From: Pandoraea terrae
GTDB taxonomy: Bacteria > Pseudomonadota > Gammaproteobacteria > Burkholderiales > Burkholderiaceae
NCBI RefSeq assembly: GCF_902459695.1
Contig: NZ_CABPRZ010000001.1
Coordinates: 1 to 64,000, forward strand
Direction: 5' to 3'
Length of the DNA: 64,000 nt
Below are positions 46,747-56,073 of this stretch, piece by piece (within the stretch, counting starts at the first letter, position 1; each line of letters starts with the position of its first letter). The translations under genes and the position numbers were made by a program. The notes beneath the pieces were generated by a model. It did not search any database. It was not told the origin of the DNA and was given only the letters and a program-made list of their open reading frames with translations.

Positions 46747-47145
46747 ATGGATGCACAAGAGCCACTCAGGGTTTTGTTGATCGAGGATTCCGCGGTGATC
46801 CGCGAGAGCTTGTCGGAGGCGCTTGGCTCCACGGGGATGCTTCGAGTGGCCGGCGTCGCGGAGACGGCCGACGAGGCCGTGGCAACGCTCAAGCGGGAGA
46901 CGTTCGATGCCGTGATCGTCGACATCCAGTTGCGTCGCGGGTCGGGCATGGACGTGCTTGCCTACCTTCACAACGCCGGCATGTTGCCGAAACTGCTGGC
47001 AATTGTGCTCACCAACTATGCCTTGGCGACCTACCGCAAGCGCTGTCTGCAACTGGGCGTCAGTTATTTCTTCGACAAATCGCTCGAATTCGATCGTGTG
47101 ATCGAAGTGCTCGACGAATTTGCCAGCCACCGCCAGATCCGTTGA
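46747..47145 (+). CDS. Stand-alone receiver-domain protein
   Basis: 132 residues from ATG 46747. Only a CheY-like receiver: LLIEDSAVIRESL, phospho-acceptor Asp in AVIVDIQLRRGSGMDVL, VLTNYA (Thr switch) and FFDKS (Lys). No output domain, so it probably acts by protein contact or as a phosphate sink for the neighbouring kinase. 101 bp after the LuxR-type regulator, same strand. No clear ribosome site; a GGGAGG lies about 20 nt upstream. Confidence 0.85.
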   Translation: MDAQEPLRVLLIEDSAVIRESLSEALGSTGMLRVAGVAETADEAVATLKRETFDAVIVDIQLRRGSGMDVLAYLHNAGMLPKLLAIVLTNYALATYRKRCLQLGVSYFFDKSLEFDRVIEVLDEFASHRQIR

Positions 47146-47200
47146 GCGCGGCGCCCGCCGCTATTGCTGAAAATCGTATAAAGCAATGGAAATTTATTAT

Positions 47201-47230
47201 TTTCAACCATTTAGCGAGATGCGATAGAAT
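47201..47230 (+). promoter_or_regulatory. Possible promoter of metNIQ
   Basis: TTTCAA (47201-47206), 18-bp spacer, TAGAAT (5/6, 47225-47230). Start near 47237 would give a leader of about 67 nt that contains the hairpin at 47257-47297. Confidence 0.4.
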
Positions 47231-47256
47231 CGGCGTTTCGCACAAACAATAACGAT

Positions 47257-47297
47257 AGCAGCGCACTGCGGCAGTGGAGGCAGGCGCTGCTTTTTTG
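47257..47297 (+). terminator. Terminator-like hairpin in the metN leader
   Basis: Outer stem AGCAGCGC / GCGCTGCT with an inner stem ACTGC / GCAGT, then a run of six T. It ends only 7 nt before the metN ATG, and the only GGAGG (47276-47280) lies inside it. It may terminate the receiver-gene transcript from upstream, or attenuate metNIQ. The outer arms repeat in the terminator after metQ. Confidence 0.6.
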
Positions 47298-47303
47298 TTT
47301 CGC

Positions 47304-48338
47304 ATGATCGAACTCGAACGTATTACCCAGCGTTTTGCCGGGCCCACGGGCCCGATCGACGCGCTGTCCAATGTCAGCCTGTCGATTGAGCGGGGAGAAG
47401 TCTTCGGCATTATCGGCCGAAGCGGCGCCGGCAAGAGCACGTTGGTGCGCGTGATCAACCTGCTGAACCGTCCGAGCGACGGCAGCGTGAAGATCAACGG
47501 CCAGGACTTGACCGCCATGTCGAGCGACGGCCTGCGTCAGGCGCGCCGCAAGATCGGCATGATCTTCCAGCATTTCAACTTGTTGTCGTCGCGCACCGTC
47601 TACGGCAACGTGGCGCTGCCGCTCGAACTGGCGGGCCAGTCCGCGAGCGAAATCGAGGCGGCGGTACTGCCGTTGCTCGAGCTTGTCGGGCTGACGGCCC
47701 AGAAGGACCGTTATCCGTCGCAGATCAGCGGCGGTCAGAAGCAGCGTGTCGGGATTGCGCGCGCGCTGGCCAGCCAGCCCCAGGTACTGCTCTCCGACGA
47801 GGCCACCTCGGCGCTCGATCCGGAAACGACGCGTTCCATTCTGGAGTTGCTCAGGCGCATCAACCGCGAGCTTGGCCTGACCATCATCCTGATCACGCAC
47901 CAGATGGAAGTGATCAAACAGGTGTGCGATCGTGTGGCCGTGCTCGACGCCGGCCGCGTGGTCGAGCAGGGCAAGGTGATCGATGTCTTCCTGCGCCCGC
48001 ATCATGAGGTCACGCGCGCGCTGATCGGCGACGTCATCGCACAGGAGCTGCCGGCGGGCGTGCGCGAACGGATTGCATCGCGCATCGGCAATGGACACGA
48101 TCACCTGTACCGCCTCGCCTTCTCGGGGGCGGGCGTCGACCAGCCGTTGCTGTCCGAGGCGATTCGCCGCTACGAGCTCGATTTCAATATCCTGCATGGC
48201 CAGATCGACGAGATCCAGGGGCAGGCGTTCGGATCGCTGGCGGTGCTGGCCGGCGGCGAGCCGGGGCGGGTCGCGCAAGCCATGGCGTATCTGAGCAGCC
48301 AGGGGGTGGTGGTAGAGGAGTTGACTCATGTTGACTGA
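47304..48338 (+). CDS. metN: Methionine ABC transporter ATPase MetN
   Basis: 344 residues from the ATG of [14 protein letters not shown] at 47304, where homologues also begin. Walker [13 protein letters not shown], signature [15 protein letters not shown], Walker [13 protein letters not shown], switch His in LITHQME. A C-terminal ACT-like NIL domain (about 260-344) senses intracellular methionine and inhibits transport (trans-inhibition, known for E. coli MetN). The start has no good ribosome site close by. Overlaps metI by 11 bp. Confidence 0.96.
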   Translation: MIELERITQRFAGPTGPIDALSNVSLSIERGEVFGIIGRSGAGKSTLVRVINLLNRPSDGSVKINGQDLTAMSSDGLRQARRKIGMIFQHFNLLSSRTVYGNVALPLELAGQSASEIEAAVLPLLELVGLTAQKDRYPSQISGGQKQRVGIARALASQPQVLLSDEATSALDPETTRSILELLRRINRELGLTIILITHQMEVIKQVCDRVAVLDAGRVVEQGKVIDVFLRPHHEVTRALIGDVIAQELPAGVRERIASRIGNGHDHLYRLAFSGAGVDQPLLSEAIRRYELDFNILHGQIDEIQGQAFGSLAVLAGGEPGRVAQAMAYLSSQGVVVEELTHVD

Positions 48339-48981
48339 AATGCTGGACCTGTTTGTTTCCTCGTTCTGGGAGACGCTCATCATGGTGGGCATCTCCGGCA
48401 TCGTGGGCGCCGCAGTCGGCTTGCCGCTGGGCGTGCTGCTGTATCTGACGGACCGCAACGGCGTGCTGCAGAGCCTGCCGTTCAATCGCGTCATTGGCAT
48501 CTTCGTCAACGCCGTGCGTTCGACGCCGTTCATCATCCTGCTGGTCGCCGTGATTCCGTTTACCCGCCTGATCGTTGGCTCGTCGATCGGCACGGCGGCG
48601 GCGGTGGTGCCGCTGACCATCGCGGCGGCGCCCTTTATCGCGCGGCTGGTCGAGACGGCCTTGCGTGAAGTCGATCGGGGCCTGATCGAAATGGCGCAGT
48701 CGATGGGCGCGACCACCCGGCAGATCGTATTCAAGGTGTTGTTGCCTGAAGCCTGGCCGGGCATCGTCGCGGGCCTGACCATCACGTTCGTGAGCCTTGT
48801 CGGCTACTCGGCCATGGCGGGCGCGATCGGCGGCGGCGGTTTGGGCGATCTCGGCATCCGTTACGGCTATCAGCGCTTCCTGCCGGACGTCATGCTGGCC
48901 GTCGTGCTGATCCTGGTCGTTTTCGTGCAACTGGTGCAGACGTTCGGCGACTGGCTGGTGCGTCGGCTCAGTCACAAATAA
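48328..48981 (+). CDS. metI: Methionine ABC transporter permease MetI
   Basis: 217 residues, five membrane helices. The EAA loop reads [22 protein letters not shown], and [29 protein letters not shown] is the MetI signature (seen in full). Forms the homodimeric membrane pore for D/L-methionine. Its start lies inside metN, so translation is coupled. Confidence 0.96.
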   Translation: MLTEMLDLFVSSFWETLIMVGISGIVGAAVGLPLGVLLYLTDRNGVLQSLPFNRVIGIFVNAVRSTPFIILLVAVIPFTRLIVGSSIGTAAAVVPLTIAAAPFIARLVETALREVDRGLIEMAQSMGATTRQIVFKVLLPEAWPGIVAGLTITFVSLVGYSAMAGAIGGGGLGDLGIRYGYQRFLPDVMLAVVLILVVFVQLVQTFGDWLVRRLSHK

Positions 48982-49020
48982 GCCGTCGACACACGGCATT
49001 CATCACACAAGGGGAATTTC

Positions 49021-49821
49021 ATGCAACGACGTATTTTGATCAAGCTGCTGGCCGGCCTCGGCGCTGCCGCGCTGTTTGCGGCCCAGGCGGCTCAGGCCCA
49101 GGAAACCCATCTGAAGGTCGGTGTCACCGCTGGCCCGCACGCGCAGATTTTCGAGGTCGTCAAGAAAGTCGCGGCCAAGGACGGCCTGAACATCAAGGTT
49201 GTCGAATTCAGCGACTACGTGCAGCCGAACGCCGCGCTCGCCTCGGGCGACCTCGACGTCAACAGCTATCAGCACCAGCCGTACCTCGACGCGCAGGTCA
49301 AGGACCGCGGCTACAAACTCGTGAGCGTGGCCAAGACCGTGATCTACCCGATGGGCGTGTATTCGAAGAAGGTCAAGTCGTTGGCTGACGTGGCGCCCGG
49401 TTCGCGCGTTTCATTGCCGAACGATCCGACCAATGGCGGCCGTGCGCTGTTGCTGCTGCAGAAGCACGGGCTGGTCAAGCTTCGTGCCGATGCGGGCTTG
49501 AAGGCGACGCCACTGGATGTCGTCGACAATCCGAAGAAGCTGAAATTCGTTGAACTGGATGCCGCGCAACTGCCGCGTTCGCTCGACGACGTGGCCGTCG
49601 CCGTCATCAACACCAACTTCGCGATGGAAGCGGGCCTTCAACCCAAGCGCGACGCCATTGCGATCGAGGAAGCCAATGGCCCTTACGCGAACGTGCTCGT
49701 CGTGCGTGAGCAAGACAAGAGCAAACCCTGGGTGGCCAAGCTCGTGAAGGCCTACCATTCGCCGGAAGTGAAGGCATTTATCGAAACCCAGTTCAAGGGA
49801 TCGGTCGTCGCCGCCTGGTAA
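49021..49821 (+). CDS. metQ: Methionine-binding protein MetQ
   Basis: 266 residues. N-terminal signal MQRRILIKLLAGLGAAALFA ending AQAQE; there is no lipobox Cys, so this MetQ looks soluble and periplasmic rather than lipid-anchored. NlpA/MetQ fold: LKVGVTAGPHAQIFEVVKKVA, DYVQPNAALASGDLDVNSYQH and VNTN-like VINTNFAMEAGL. Delivers methionine to MetNI. 39 bp after metI. Confidence 0.95.
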   Translation: MQRRILIKLLAGLGAAALFAAQAAQAQETHLKVGVTAGPHAQIFEVVKKVAAKDGLNIKVVEFSDYVQPNAALASGDLDVNSYQHQPYLDAQVKDRGYKLVSVAKTVIYPMGVYSKKVKSLADVAPGSRVSLPNDPTNGGRALLLLQKHGLVKLRADAGLKATPLDVVDNPKKLKFVELDAAQLPRSLDDVAVAVINTNFAMEAGLQPKRDAIAIEEANGPYANVLVVREQDKSKPWVAKLVKAYHSPEVKAFIETQFKGSVVAAW

Positions 49822-49849
49822 ATATCGGGCTGGATGGCAGGAAAAAAGG

Positions 49850-49879
49850 GCAGCGCACAAGGGGGCGCTGCTTTTTTTT
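49850..49879 (+). terminator. Intrinsic terminator after metQ
   Basis: Stem GCAGCGC / GCGCTGC, loop ACAAGGGG, followed by eight T, 28 bp past metQ. The arms are the same as in the hairpin just before metN. Confidence 0.9.
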
Positions 49880-50012
49880 CGGGGGTGATGAAGACATTTA
49901 GATGTCCTGTCATAAATGCTTCAAATTGTGGTGCTAGGCTAGACCGTCTCTTCCTTCCGCATTGCGTGATGCCGACGCACACGATGCGCCGTCCTCGCCC
50001 GTGTATCGCTTC

Positions 50013-51830
50013 ATGCAGCCTAATGCCTACGACGAAGCCCTGTCTCTCGAAGCCATCTGCCGCGGCGTGGGTCCGCGCGGCCCTGGCCTTTCGCCGGTTT
50101 ATCAGCCGATTCTCGATTTCCGTACATCGTCGGTGGCAGGCTACGAGGGACTGATTCGGGGTCCTGCGCAGACACCCCTGCATACGCCGGCCGCCCTGTT
50201 CGCAGCGGCACGTCGTCACGGCTTGCTCGCACGGCTTGAACTGGCGTGCCGTCGGGTCGTGTTGCAGGGGTTCGCCCAGCGCGACTTGCCGGGGCGGCTG
50301 TTTCTCAATATCGGTCCGGTGTGCGGCGGCCTGATGACGGATGGGGGGGATGGCGCGGATGCGCTGGGGTTGGCTGAGACCCTGGCGATGGTGCGATCGC
50401 TGGGTCTGTCGCCCGAGCGCGTCGTCATCGAATTGACGGAGCACCAGCCGACACTGGATTTGCCGGCAACGCGCGCGGCCTTGGCGGAATATCGCTCACT
50501 GGGCTTCGAGATCGCGCTTGATGATCTTGGCGAGGGCTACGCGAGTCTGCGGCTTTGGTCCGAGTTGCGGCCTGACTATGTGAAGATCGACCGGCATTTC
50601 GTGGACGGTATCGATGCGGATACGGTCAAGCTTCAGTTTGTGCGGTCCATCCGTCAGATTGCCGACACGAGCGGGGCGAGGGTGATCGCCGAGGGGATCG
50701 AGCACGCGAGCGAGCTCCAGGTGGTGCGCGATCTTGGCATCTTTCTCGGCCAGGGCTATTTCATTGCAAGGCCTGCTGCGGAGCCGGAGCGGGCAATCAC
50801 GGCGGGTGTCCAGGAAGTCGTCAACGAGCGGCGTGCTTACGTGCACCAGCAGCCGAGTCGTCTCGGCGCGAGCAACGTCACCCTGGAGGGCATCGCGGCG
50901 TATGTGGTGCCGGTGGCGCCGCAGATGCGCAACGAGGATGTGTTCGCCCGGTTCGAGGCGGATCCGGGACTGGAAGTCTTGCCGGTGGTGGAGCGCGACC
51001 GGCCGGTGGGCCTGATTGGCCGGGCGGCGCTGATCGGACGTTTCGCGCGGCCCTTTACGCGGGAATTGTACGGTCGCAAGCCGTGCTCGGCGGTGATGGA
51101 GCCCCAGCCGCTCACATTCGACAAGGAAGCACGGGTCGAGGATTTGAGCCGCATGATCGCGGAGGGCGCAAGCCGTCAATTGGCTGGCGGATTCATCGTT
51201 ACGGACCAGGGGCGGTATTTCGGTGTGGCGCAAGGACATGCGCTGATGCGGCATATCACCGACATGCAGCTTGACGCCGCGCGTTACGCGAATCCACTGA
51301 CGTTGCTGCCGGGAAACGTGCCGATCGATGAACATATGGACCGCCTGATCAACCGGCGGTTGACGTTCCACGCGTGCTACATCGATCTCGACAATTTCAA
51401 GCCATTCAACGACGTATTTGGCTATCGCCGCGGTGACGACCTGATTCAACTGGTCGCGCGCGTGTTGATGGCGGTACGTAATCCGGAAAGTGATTTTCTC
51501 GGCCATATCGGCGGAGACGATTTCCTGATCCTGTTTCAGAGTTCGGACTGGGAGTCGAGGTGTCGGGAAGCGTTGTCGCGTTTTGGCGATGCAATCTCGG
51601 AGTATTTCCATCCTGATCAGCTGGCCGCCGGCGGGTTCGAGGCGGAAGACCGGCGTGGGATGGCGGTGTTTCATCCCATCACCAGCTTGTCGATTGGGGT
51701 TGTCGAGGTCACGCCCGAGCGCTTTCTGTCACACGTCGAAGTCTCCGCCGCAGCCGCCGAAGCCAAGAAAATGGCCAAGCGGGCGCAGGGGAATTCGTTG
51801 TTTGTGGAGCGGCGTAGAGGGTTGCGGTAA
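50013..51830 (+). CDS. EAL-CBS-GGDEF cyclic-di-GMP protein
   Basis: 605 residues from ATG 50013; no good ribosome site, and a TTG 51 bases upstream is an alternative start. EAL phosphodiesterase domain (about 25-255): EGLIRG (EGL in place of EAL), LNIGP, ELTEH, ALDDLGEGYASL, VKIDRHFVDG, AEGIEH and GQGYFIARP, so metal and catalytic residues look intact. A CBS pair follows (about 275-405), a likely nucleotide sensor. The C-terminal GGDEF domain has YIDLDNFKPFNDVFG and GGDDF, a conservative variant that may be active. Cytoplasmic. Monocistronic. Confidence 0.9.
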   Translation: MQPNAYDEALSLEAICRGVGPRGPGLSPVYQPILDFRTSSVAGYEGLIRGPAQTPLHTPAALFAAARRHGLLARLELACRRVVLQGFAQRDLPGRLFLNIGPVCGGLMTDGGDGADALGLAETLAMVRSLGLSPERVVIELTEHQPTLDLPATRAALAEYRSLGFEIALDDLGEGYASLRLWSELRPDYVKIDRHFVDGIDADTVKLQFVRSIRQIADTSGARVIAEGIEHASELQVVRDLGIFLGQGYFIARPAAEPERAITAGVQEVVNERRAYVHQQPSRLGASNVTLEGIAAYVVPVAPQMRNEDVFARFEADPGLEVLPVVERDRPVGLIGRAALIGRFARPFTRELYGRKPCSAVMEPQPLTFDKEARVEDLSRMIAEGASRQLAGGFIVTDQGRYFGVAQGHALMRHITDMQLDAARYANPLTLLPGNVPIDEHMDRLINRRLTFHACYIDLDNFKPFNDVFGYRRGDDLIQLVARVLMAVRNPESDFLGHIGGDDFLILFQSSDWESRCREALSRFGDAISEYFHPDQLAAGGFEAEDRRGMAVFHPITSLSIGVVEVTPERFLSHVEVSAAAAEAKKMAKRAQGNSLFVERRRGLR

Positions 51831-51892
51831 CCCATCCCAACTTGTGCCGCTCGGGCGCTTGCTGGCGCGAGCGTGGAAAGCGGGTCCAACTC

Positions 51893-51922
51893 AAAAAAAC
51901 GCCGCGTCATCAACGCGGCGTT
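51893..51922 (-). terminator. Intrinsic terminator after the APC permease gene
   Basis: On minus: 10-bp stem AACGCCGCGT / ACGCGGCGTT with a 5-nt loop, followed by a run of T (51893-51899), 30 bp past the permease stop. The reverse orientation has TTCGGCTTTC, so it may also slow the facing EAL gene transcript. Confidence 0.88.
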
Positions 51923-51952
51923 CGGCTTTCACTGCGGCAAAGCGCAACGCAA

Positions 51953-53566
51953 TCAATGCGCCAGCGCGGGCATACCGGCCATATCGTTGGCGTCTTCCTC
52001 ACGTTCTTCCGAAAGATAAGGCGTGCGCCAGCCGCTCTTGACGCCCCAGTGATAGAACGCGAGCGAAAGCACGGCGACAATCGCCATGTCCCAACCGTAA
52101 GGCAGGATACCCAGGCCGCCGAATTCGTGGCTGCCGATGAACGAGCACAGGGCAAGGGCAGGCAGGTAGGCAATCATCCACCAAGAGGCCTTGAGGTCTC
52201 GTCCGAAGTCCCGCCAACCGGCTTTTGCCTGATAGTAGAAATACACCGGCAGCGCGACCACCACCAGCACGATGATCTGACCGGTGAGCGGCCAACGTGC
52301 CCAGTAGAGGATCAGCGACGCGCAGACAAACGCGAACGGCGCAATCAACGACATTCCCGACACGCGCAGCGGGCGGTGCAGCTCCGGCGCGGCGCTGCGA
52401 AGTGCCATCACGCTGATCGGGCCCGTCAGGTACGAAATCACCGTTGCCACCGAAATCACTGCCGCCAGCGAATCCCAGCCGCGGAAGAAGAACATGAACA
52501 CGAACGACACCGCCAGGTTGAACCACATCGCCTGGCGCGGCACGCCGTAGATCGGATGAATGTTGCCGAAGAGGGCCGGCAGCGTGCGGTTGCGTTCCAT
52601 CGCATAAATCATGCGGCTCGTGGTGGCCATGTACGTCGTGCCCGTGCCGCTGGGGCTCAGGAACGCGTCGAAGTACAGCACGATCGCCAGCCAGTTCAAG
52701 CCGAGTGCGATAGCGAGTTCCGCGAACGGCGACTTGAAGCTCACCATATGCCAGCCGCCCGCCAACTGGGCTGGCGAGAGCGCCCCCAGGAATGCCACTT
52801 GCAGCAGCAGATAGATCACCGTCGCGAGCAGGATCGAGCCGACCACCGCGAACGGGATGCTGCGGCCCGGATCGCGCGCTTCACCCGCGAGATTGACCGG
52901 GCTCTGAAAGCCATTGAACGCGAACACGATACCGCTGGTCGCCACCGCTGTCAGCACGGCCGACCAGCCGTACGGCGCAAAGCCGCCCTGCGCCGGCGCC
53001 GCGAAATTCTCGGTATGAAAGCCCGAGATCATCAGGCCCGCAATCGTCAGGGCCGGAATCGCGAACTTGAACAGCGTGATCAGGGTGTTCGCCTTTGCAA
53101 ACAACTTCACGCCCCAATAATTGAGCATGAAGTAAACGACTACGAGTATCGCTGACAGCATCAGGCCGCTCGCCGTCAATTCACCATGCACGAACAGATT
53201 GCCCGCCCATTCATACGGCCACGTACTCATATACTGGATTGATGCCTCGGCCTCGATCGGTATCACCGACACAATGGCGATCCAGTTCGCCCACGCCGAC
53301 ACGAACCCGACCAAACTGCCATGGGAATAGCGTGAGTAGCGCACCATACCGCCCGATTCGGGGAACATCGCCCCAAGTTCGGCATAGGTGAGCGCAATCG
53401 CCAGGATCACGACCGCGCCAATGAGCCAAGCCAGTAAAGCTGCCGGTCCGGCAATTTTGGCTGCTTTCCAGGCACCGAAGAGCCAGCCCGAACCAATGAT
53501 CGAGCCAAGCCCGGTCAGCATCAGGGCGAACGGCCCGATGTTACGCATGACGGATTTGTTATCCAA
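51953..53566 (-). CDS. APC-family amino-acid permease
   Basis: 537 residues from a TTG start at 53566 (LDNKSVMRNIGPF, read as Met), with GGAG 8 nt upstream; an ATG six codons later is the alternative. About 12-14 membrane helices. APC signature ALMLTGLGSIIGSGWLFG in TM1; AELGAMFPESGGMVRYSRYSHG in TM2-3; AFNGFQSPVNLAGEARDPGRSIP in TM6-7. A charged C-terminal tail EEREEDANDMAG. Likely proton-coupled uptake of an amino acid or amine; substrate unknown. Monocistronic with its own terminator. Confidence 0.92.
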   Translation of the reverse strand: MDNKSVMRNIGPFALMLTGLGSIIGSGWLFGAWKAAKIAGPAALLAWLIGAVVILAIALTYAELGAMFPESGGMVRYSRYSHGSLVGFVSAWANWIAIVSVIPIEAEASIQYMSTWPYEWAGNLFVHGELTASGLMLSAILVVVYFMLNYWGVKLFAKANTLITLFKFAIPALTIAGLMISGFHTENFAAPAQGGFAPYGWSAVLTAVATSGIVFAFNGFQSPVNLAGEARDPGRSIPFAVVGSILLATVIYLLLQVAFLGALSPAQLAGGWHMVSFKSPFAELAIALGLNWLAIVLYFDAFLSPSGTGTTYMATTSRMIYAMERNRTLPALFGNIHPIYGVPRQAMWFNLAVSFVFMFFFRGWDSLAAVISVATVISYLTGPISVMALRSAAPELHRPLRVSGMSLIAPFAFVCASLILYWARWPLTGQIIVLVVVALPVYFYYQAKAGWRDFGRDLKASWWMIAYLPALALCSFIGSHEFGGLGILPYGWDMAIVAVLSLAFYHWGVKSGWRTPYLSEEREEDANDMAGMPALAH

Positions 53567-53962
53567 TTTGAGTCTCCACTCCCGGGGGGACCGCAGGCGT
53601 CCAAGGATCCCTGCGGCGGGGCCAGACGCTTCCCCGGCACGGCCAACCGCATCGGACAAGGCGGTGGGGGAGGCCGTGATGGCCGGCGTTGCGTCGGTCG
53701 AACGGTTTTCGCAACGGGCATCGGCCGATAGGCGCAATGCGCACACGGCACCCGAATTAGGGTCGGAGTCGCCGTTTTGCGAAAAAAGCGCGATTCTACC
53801 CGAGCCACCGGGTGCTTGTGGGAGTTTGTAACAATTCTTGCGGCAGACCCGACTCTCAACGCCTGAGAAAATGATGGCCCGCCGTGCGATGCAGCGTGGC
53901 ACCGTAACGGCGAGACGGGGGCGGGCGGTTAATGAGGGTCAGATGCGGCCGGCGGGCGTCCT
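53567..53962. other. Intergenic upstream of the APC permease
   Basis: About 395 bp between ubiD (stop at 53963) and the permease start, both on minus. It should hold the permease promoter. Short frames on both strands have no family features, and no clear terminator for ubiD is seen. Confidence 0.5.
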
Positions 53963-55513
53963 TCAGAGGGCCAGCTTGCGGTACAACTCAGCCATGCGCG
54001 CGTCGACGTCGGCCGTCATTTCAATGGGACGCCCCCACTCGCGCGACGTTTCCCCCGGCCATTTGTTCGTCGCGTCGATCCCCATCTTGGACCCGAGGCC
54101 GGGCACCGGCGAGGCGAAATCCAGATAATCGATCGGTGTCTCGCCGACAAGCGTCGTGTCGCGCGTGGGATCGACACGCGTCGTAATGGCCCAGATCACT
54201 TCCTTCCAGTCGCGAATGTCGACGTCCTCGTCGACCACCACGATGAACTTCGTATACATGAATTGGCGCAGGAAGCTCCAGACACCGAACATCACCCGCT
54301 TGGCGTGGCCCGCGTACGCCTTCTTCATCTGGACGATCGCCATGCGGTAGCTGCACCCCTCGGGCGGCAGGTAGAAGTCCGTGATCTCCGGAAACTGCTT
54401 CTGCAGCAGCGGCACAAAGACCTCGTTCAGCGCCACGCCCAGCACGGCCGGCTCATCAGGCGGCTTGCCGGTATACGTCGAGTGGTACACGGCATTGCGG
54501 CGCAGGGTGATCCGTTCGATGGTGAAGACCGGAAACCACTCCTGCTCGTTGTAATAGCCGGTATGGTCGCCGTATGGCCCCTCGAGTGCGTGTTCGTATG
54601 CGGCGGCTGCGCCGCGCGACGGAGGCGGCGGTGCGCCCTCGGGCACCGTCGGCCGCTGTTGCGACGGATAAATGAACCCCTCGAGCACAATCTCGGCACG
54701 GGCCGGCACGCGGAGTTCGTTCAATCCGGGGGTCAGGCATTTGGCCAGTTCGGTCCGTGCGCCACGCAGCAACCCGGCAAATTGGTACTCGGATAACGTG
54801 TCCGGGACCGGCGTGACCGCGCCGAGCATGGTCGCGGGGTCGGCGCCGAGCGCCACGGCTATCGGGAACGGCTTGCCCGGATTGGCCAGGGCAAATTCAC
54901 GGAAATCGAGCGCGCCGCCGCGATGGGCCAGCCAGCGCATGATCACCTGATTGCGGCCAATGACCTGCTGCCGATAGATGCCAAGGTTCTGACGCTTGCG
55001 GTGGGGCCCCTTGGTGATGACGAGCCCCCACGTAATCAGCGGCGCGGCATCGCCGGGCCAGCAGGTCTGAATCGGAAGCCTGGCGAGGTCGACGTCATTG
55101 CCTTCCCAGACGATCTCCTGGCAGGGCGGACTGCTGACCTCCTTCGGCGCCATGTCCCACACCGCCTTCGCCATGCCGAGCAGCTTGCCGGCATCCTTCA
55201 GGCCGCGCGGCGGTTCGGGCTCCTTGAGTGCCGACAGCAATCGGCCGATGTCGCGCAACGACCCGAAGGCATCCGAACCGTCTTCGACACCCATGCCGAG
55301 GGCGACACGCTCAGGGGTGCCAAACAGGTTGGCGAGCACCGGCATGTCGTGGCCGGTCGGCTGTTCAAACCACAACGCCGGGCCCCCGGCTTTCAGCACG
55401 CGATCGGCCAGCGCCGTCATCTCCAGTACCGGAGAAACGGGCGTGTCAATGCGACGAAGCTGGCCGGATCGCTCCAGTTGGGCGGCGAAGTCACGCAGAT
55501 CGTGATATTTCAT
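53963..55513 (-). CDS. ubiD: 4-hydroxy-3-polyprenylbenzoate decarboxylase
   Basis: 516 residues from [19 protein letters not shown]. Prenylated-FMN-dependent decarboxylase of ubiquinone synthesis. Motifs: [59 protein letters not shown]-type core (about 165-200), [24 protein letters not shown] and [15 protein letters not shown]. Length is near E. coli UbiD (497). Needs UbiX-made cofactor; ubiX is not in this window. Confidence 0.96.
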   Translation of the reverse strand: MKYHDLRDFAAQLERSGQLRRIDTPVSPVLEMTALADRVLKAGGPALWFEQPTGHDMPVLANLFGTPERVALGMGVEDGSDAFGSLRDIGRLLSALKEPEPPRGLKDAGKLLGMAKAVWDMAPKEVSSPPCQEIVWEGNDVDLARLPIQTCWPGDAAPLITWGLVITKGPHRKRQNLGIYRQQVIGRNQVIMRWLAHRGGALDFREFALANPGKPFPIAVALGADPATMLGAVTPVPDTLSEYQFAGLLRGARTELAKCLTPGLNELRVPARAEIVLEGFIYPSQQRPTVPEGAPPPPSRGAAAAYEHALEGPYGDHTGYYNEQEWFPVFTIERITLRRNAVYHSTYTGKPPDEPAVLGVALNEVFVPLLQKQFPEITDFYLPPEGCSYRMAIVQMKKAYAGHAKRVMFGVWSFLRQFMYTKFIVVVDEDVDIRDWKEVIWAITTRVDPTRDTTLVGETPIDYLDFASPVPGLGSKMGIDATNKWPGETSREWGRPIEMTADVDARMAELYRKLAL

Positions 55514-56073
55514 GAAACAAATCGTTACGAAAAATTTTTACGCATATCTGACGGGCCGAAAAAAAAGCCGGCCGGCCACCTTGACCGCCGTCGAAACGCC
55601 CAGTAAACGCAAGGCATTTTACCGGTCAGGGCCCCTGCACGGGACCCCAAAGGAGGTATTCTAAATTACTTTTTGTAATGATTTGCCGGAATAATAGTAT
55701 TGACCATTTATATATCCTTGTTAAAATCCGCCCATCGAATCCAGAAATGCGGCTTCGAAGCCGGGTAGGCCAACCCGCTTCAGCTTAGCGATAACTACAA
55801 GATCGACTTGGATTTTCAGTGGCCGGTTTTCCGATCGAGGTGGGAAAGCCGGTGTAATAGGGAAGCAGCGCGGGCGATTGCCCGTTAGCGCCAGAGGCCT
55901 GGACAGGTCGGCGTGCTGCGGCGGTAAGGCGTCGTAATCAAGACAACACGACGTGCCGCCCCGTTCCATATGCCGTAAATGAGTAATCGGGGATGCCTGG
56001 CGGGCATGTCAGCTCATTTCTTACGCTGCAGGTTCTGAACCTTCGGTGACGGCGTGATAGGAGTAAAAGTTGT
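55514..56073. other. Intergenic with structured leader of the transglycosylase gene
   Basis: 560 bp between divergent ubiD and the transglycosylase gene. It contains a strong plus promoter (55700-55727) and a roughly 340-nt transcribed leader rich in short stems: GGCT-TCGA-AGCC (55751-55762), a 10-bp stem CCGGTTTTCC / GGAAAGCCGG (55823-55852), CGGGC / GCCCG (55871-55884), ATGCC / GGCAT (55993-56007), and AGGTTC / GAACCT (56030-56042). No riboswitch class is recognised. A perfect Shine-Dalgarno AAAGGAGGT at 55649 has no frame at proper distance. Confidence 0.5.
55700..55727 (+). promoter_or_regulatory. Promoter of the transglycosylase gene
   Basis: TTGACC (5/6, 55700-55705), 16-bp AT-rich spacer, TAAAAT (5/6, 55722-55727). 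Transcription from about 55734 would leave 340 nt before the ATG at 56074. Confidence 0.65.

Noticed and set aside
49893-49906. Short palindrome GACAT-TTAG-ATGTC upstream of the EAL gene as an operator
   Set aside because: Five-base arms are too common to support a binding site on their own.
55649-55790. Perfect Shine-Dalgarno AAAGGAGGT followed by a 36-codon ATG frame starting at 55678
   Set aside because: The spacing from GGAGG to ATG is over 20 nt, the peptide has no recognisable feature, and a promoter lies inside the frame. Treated as chance.
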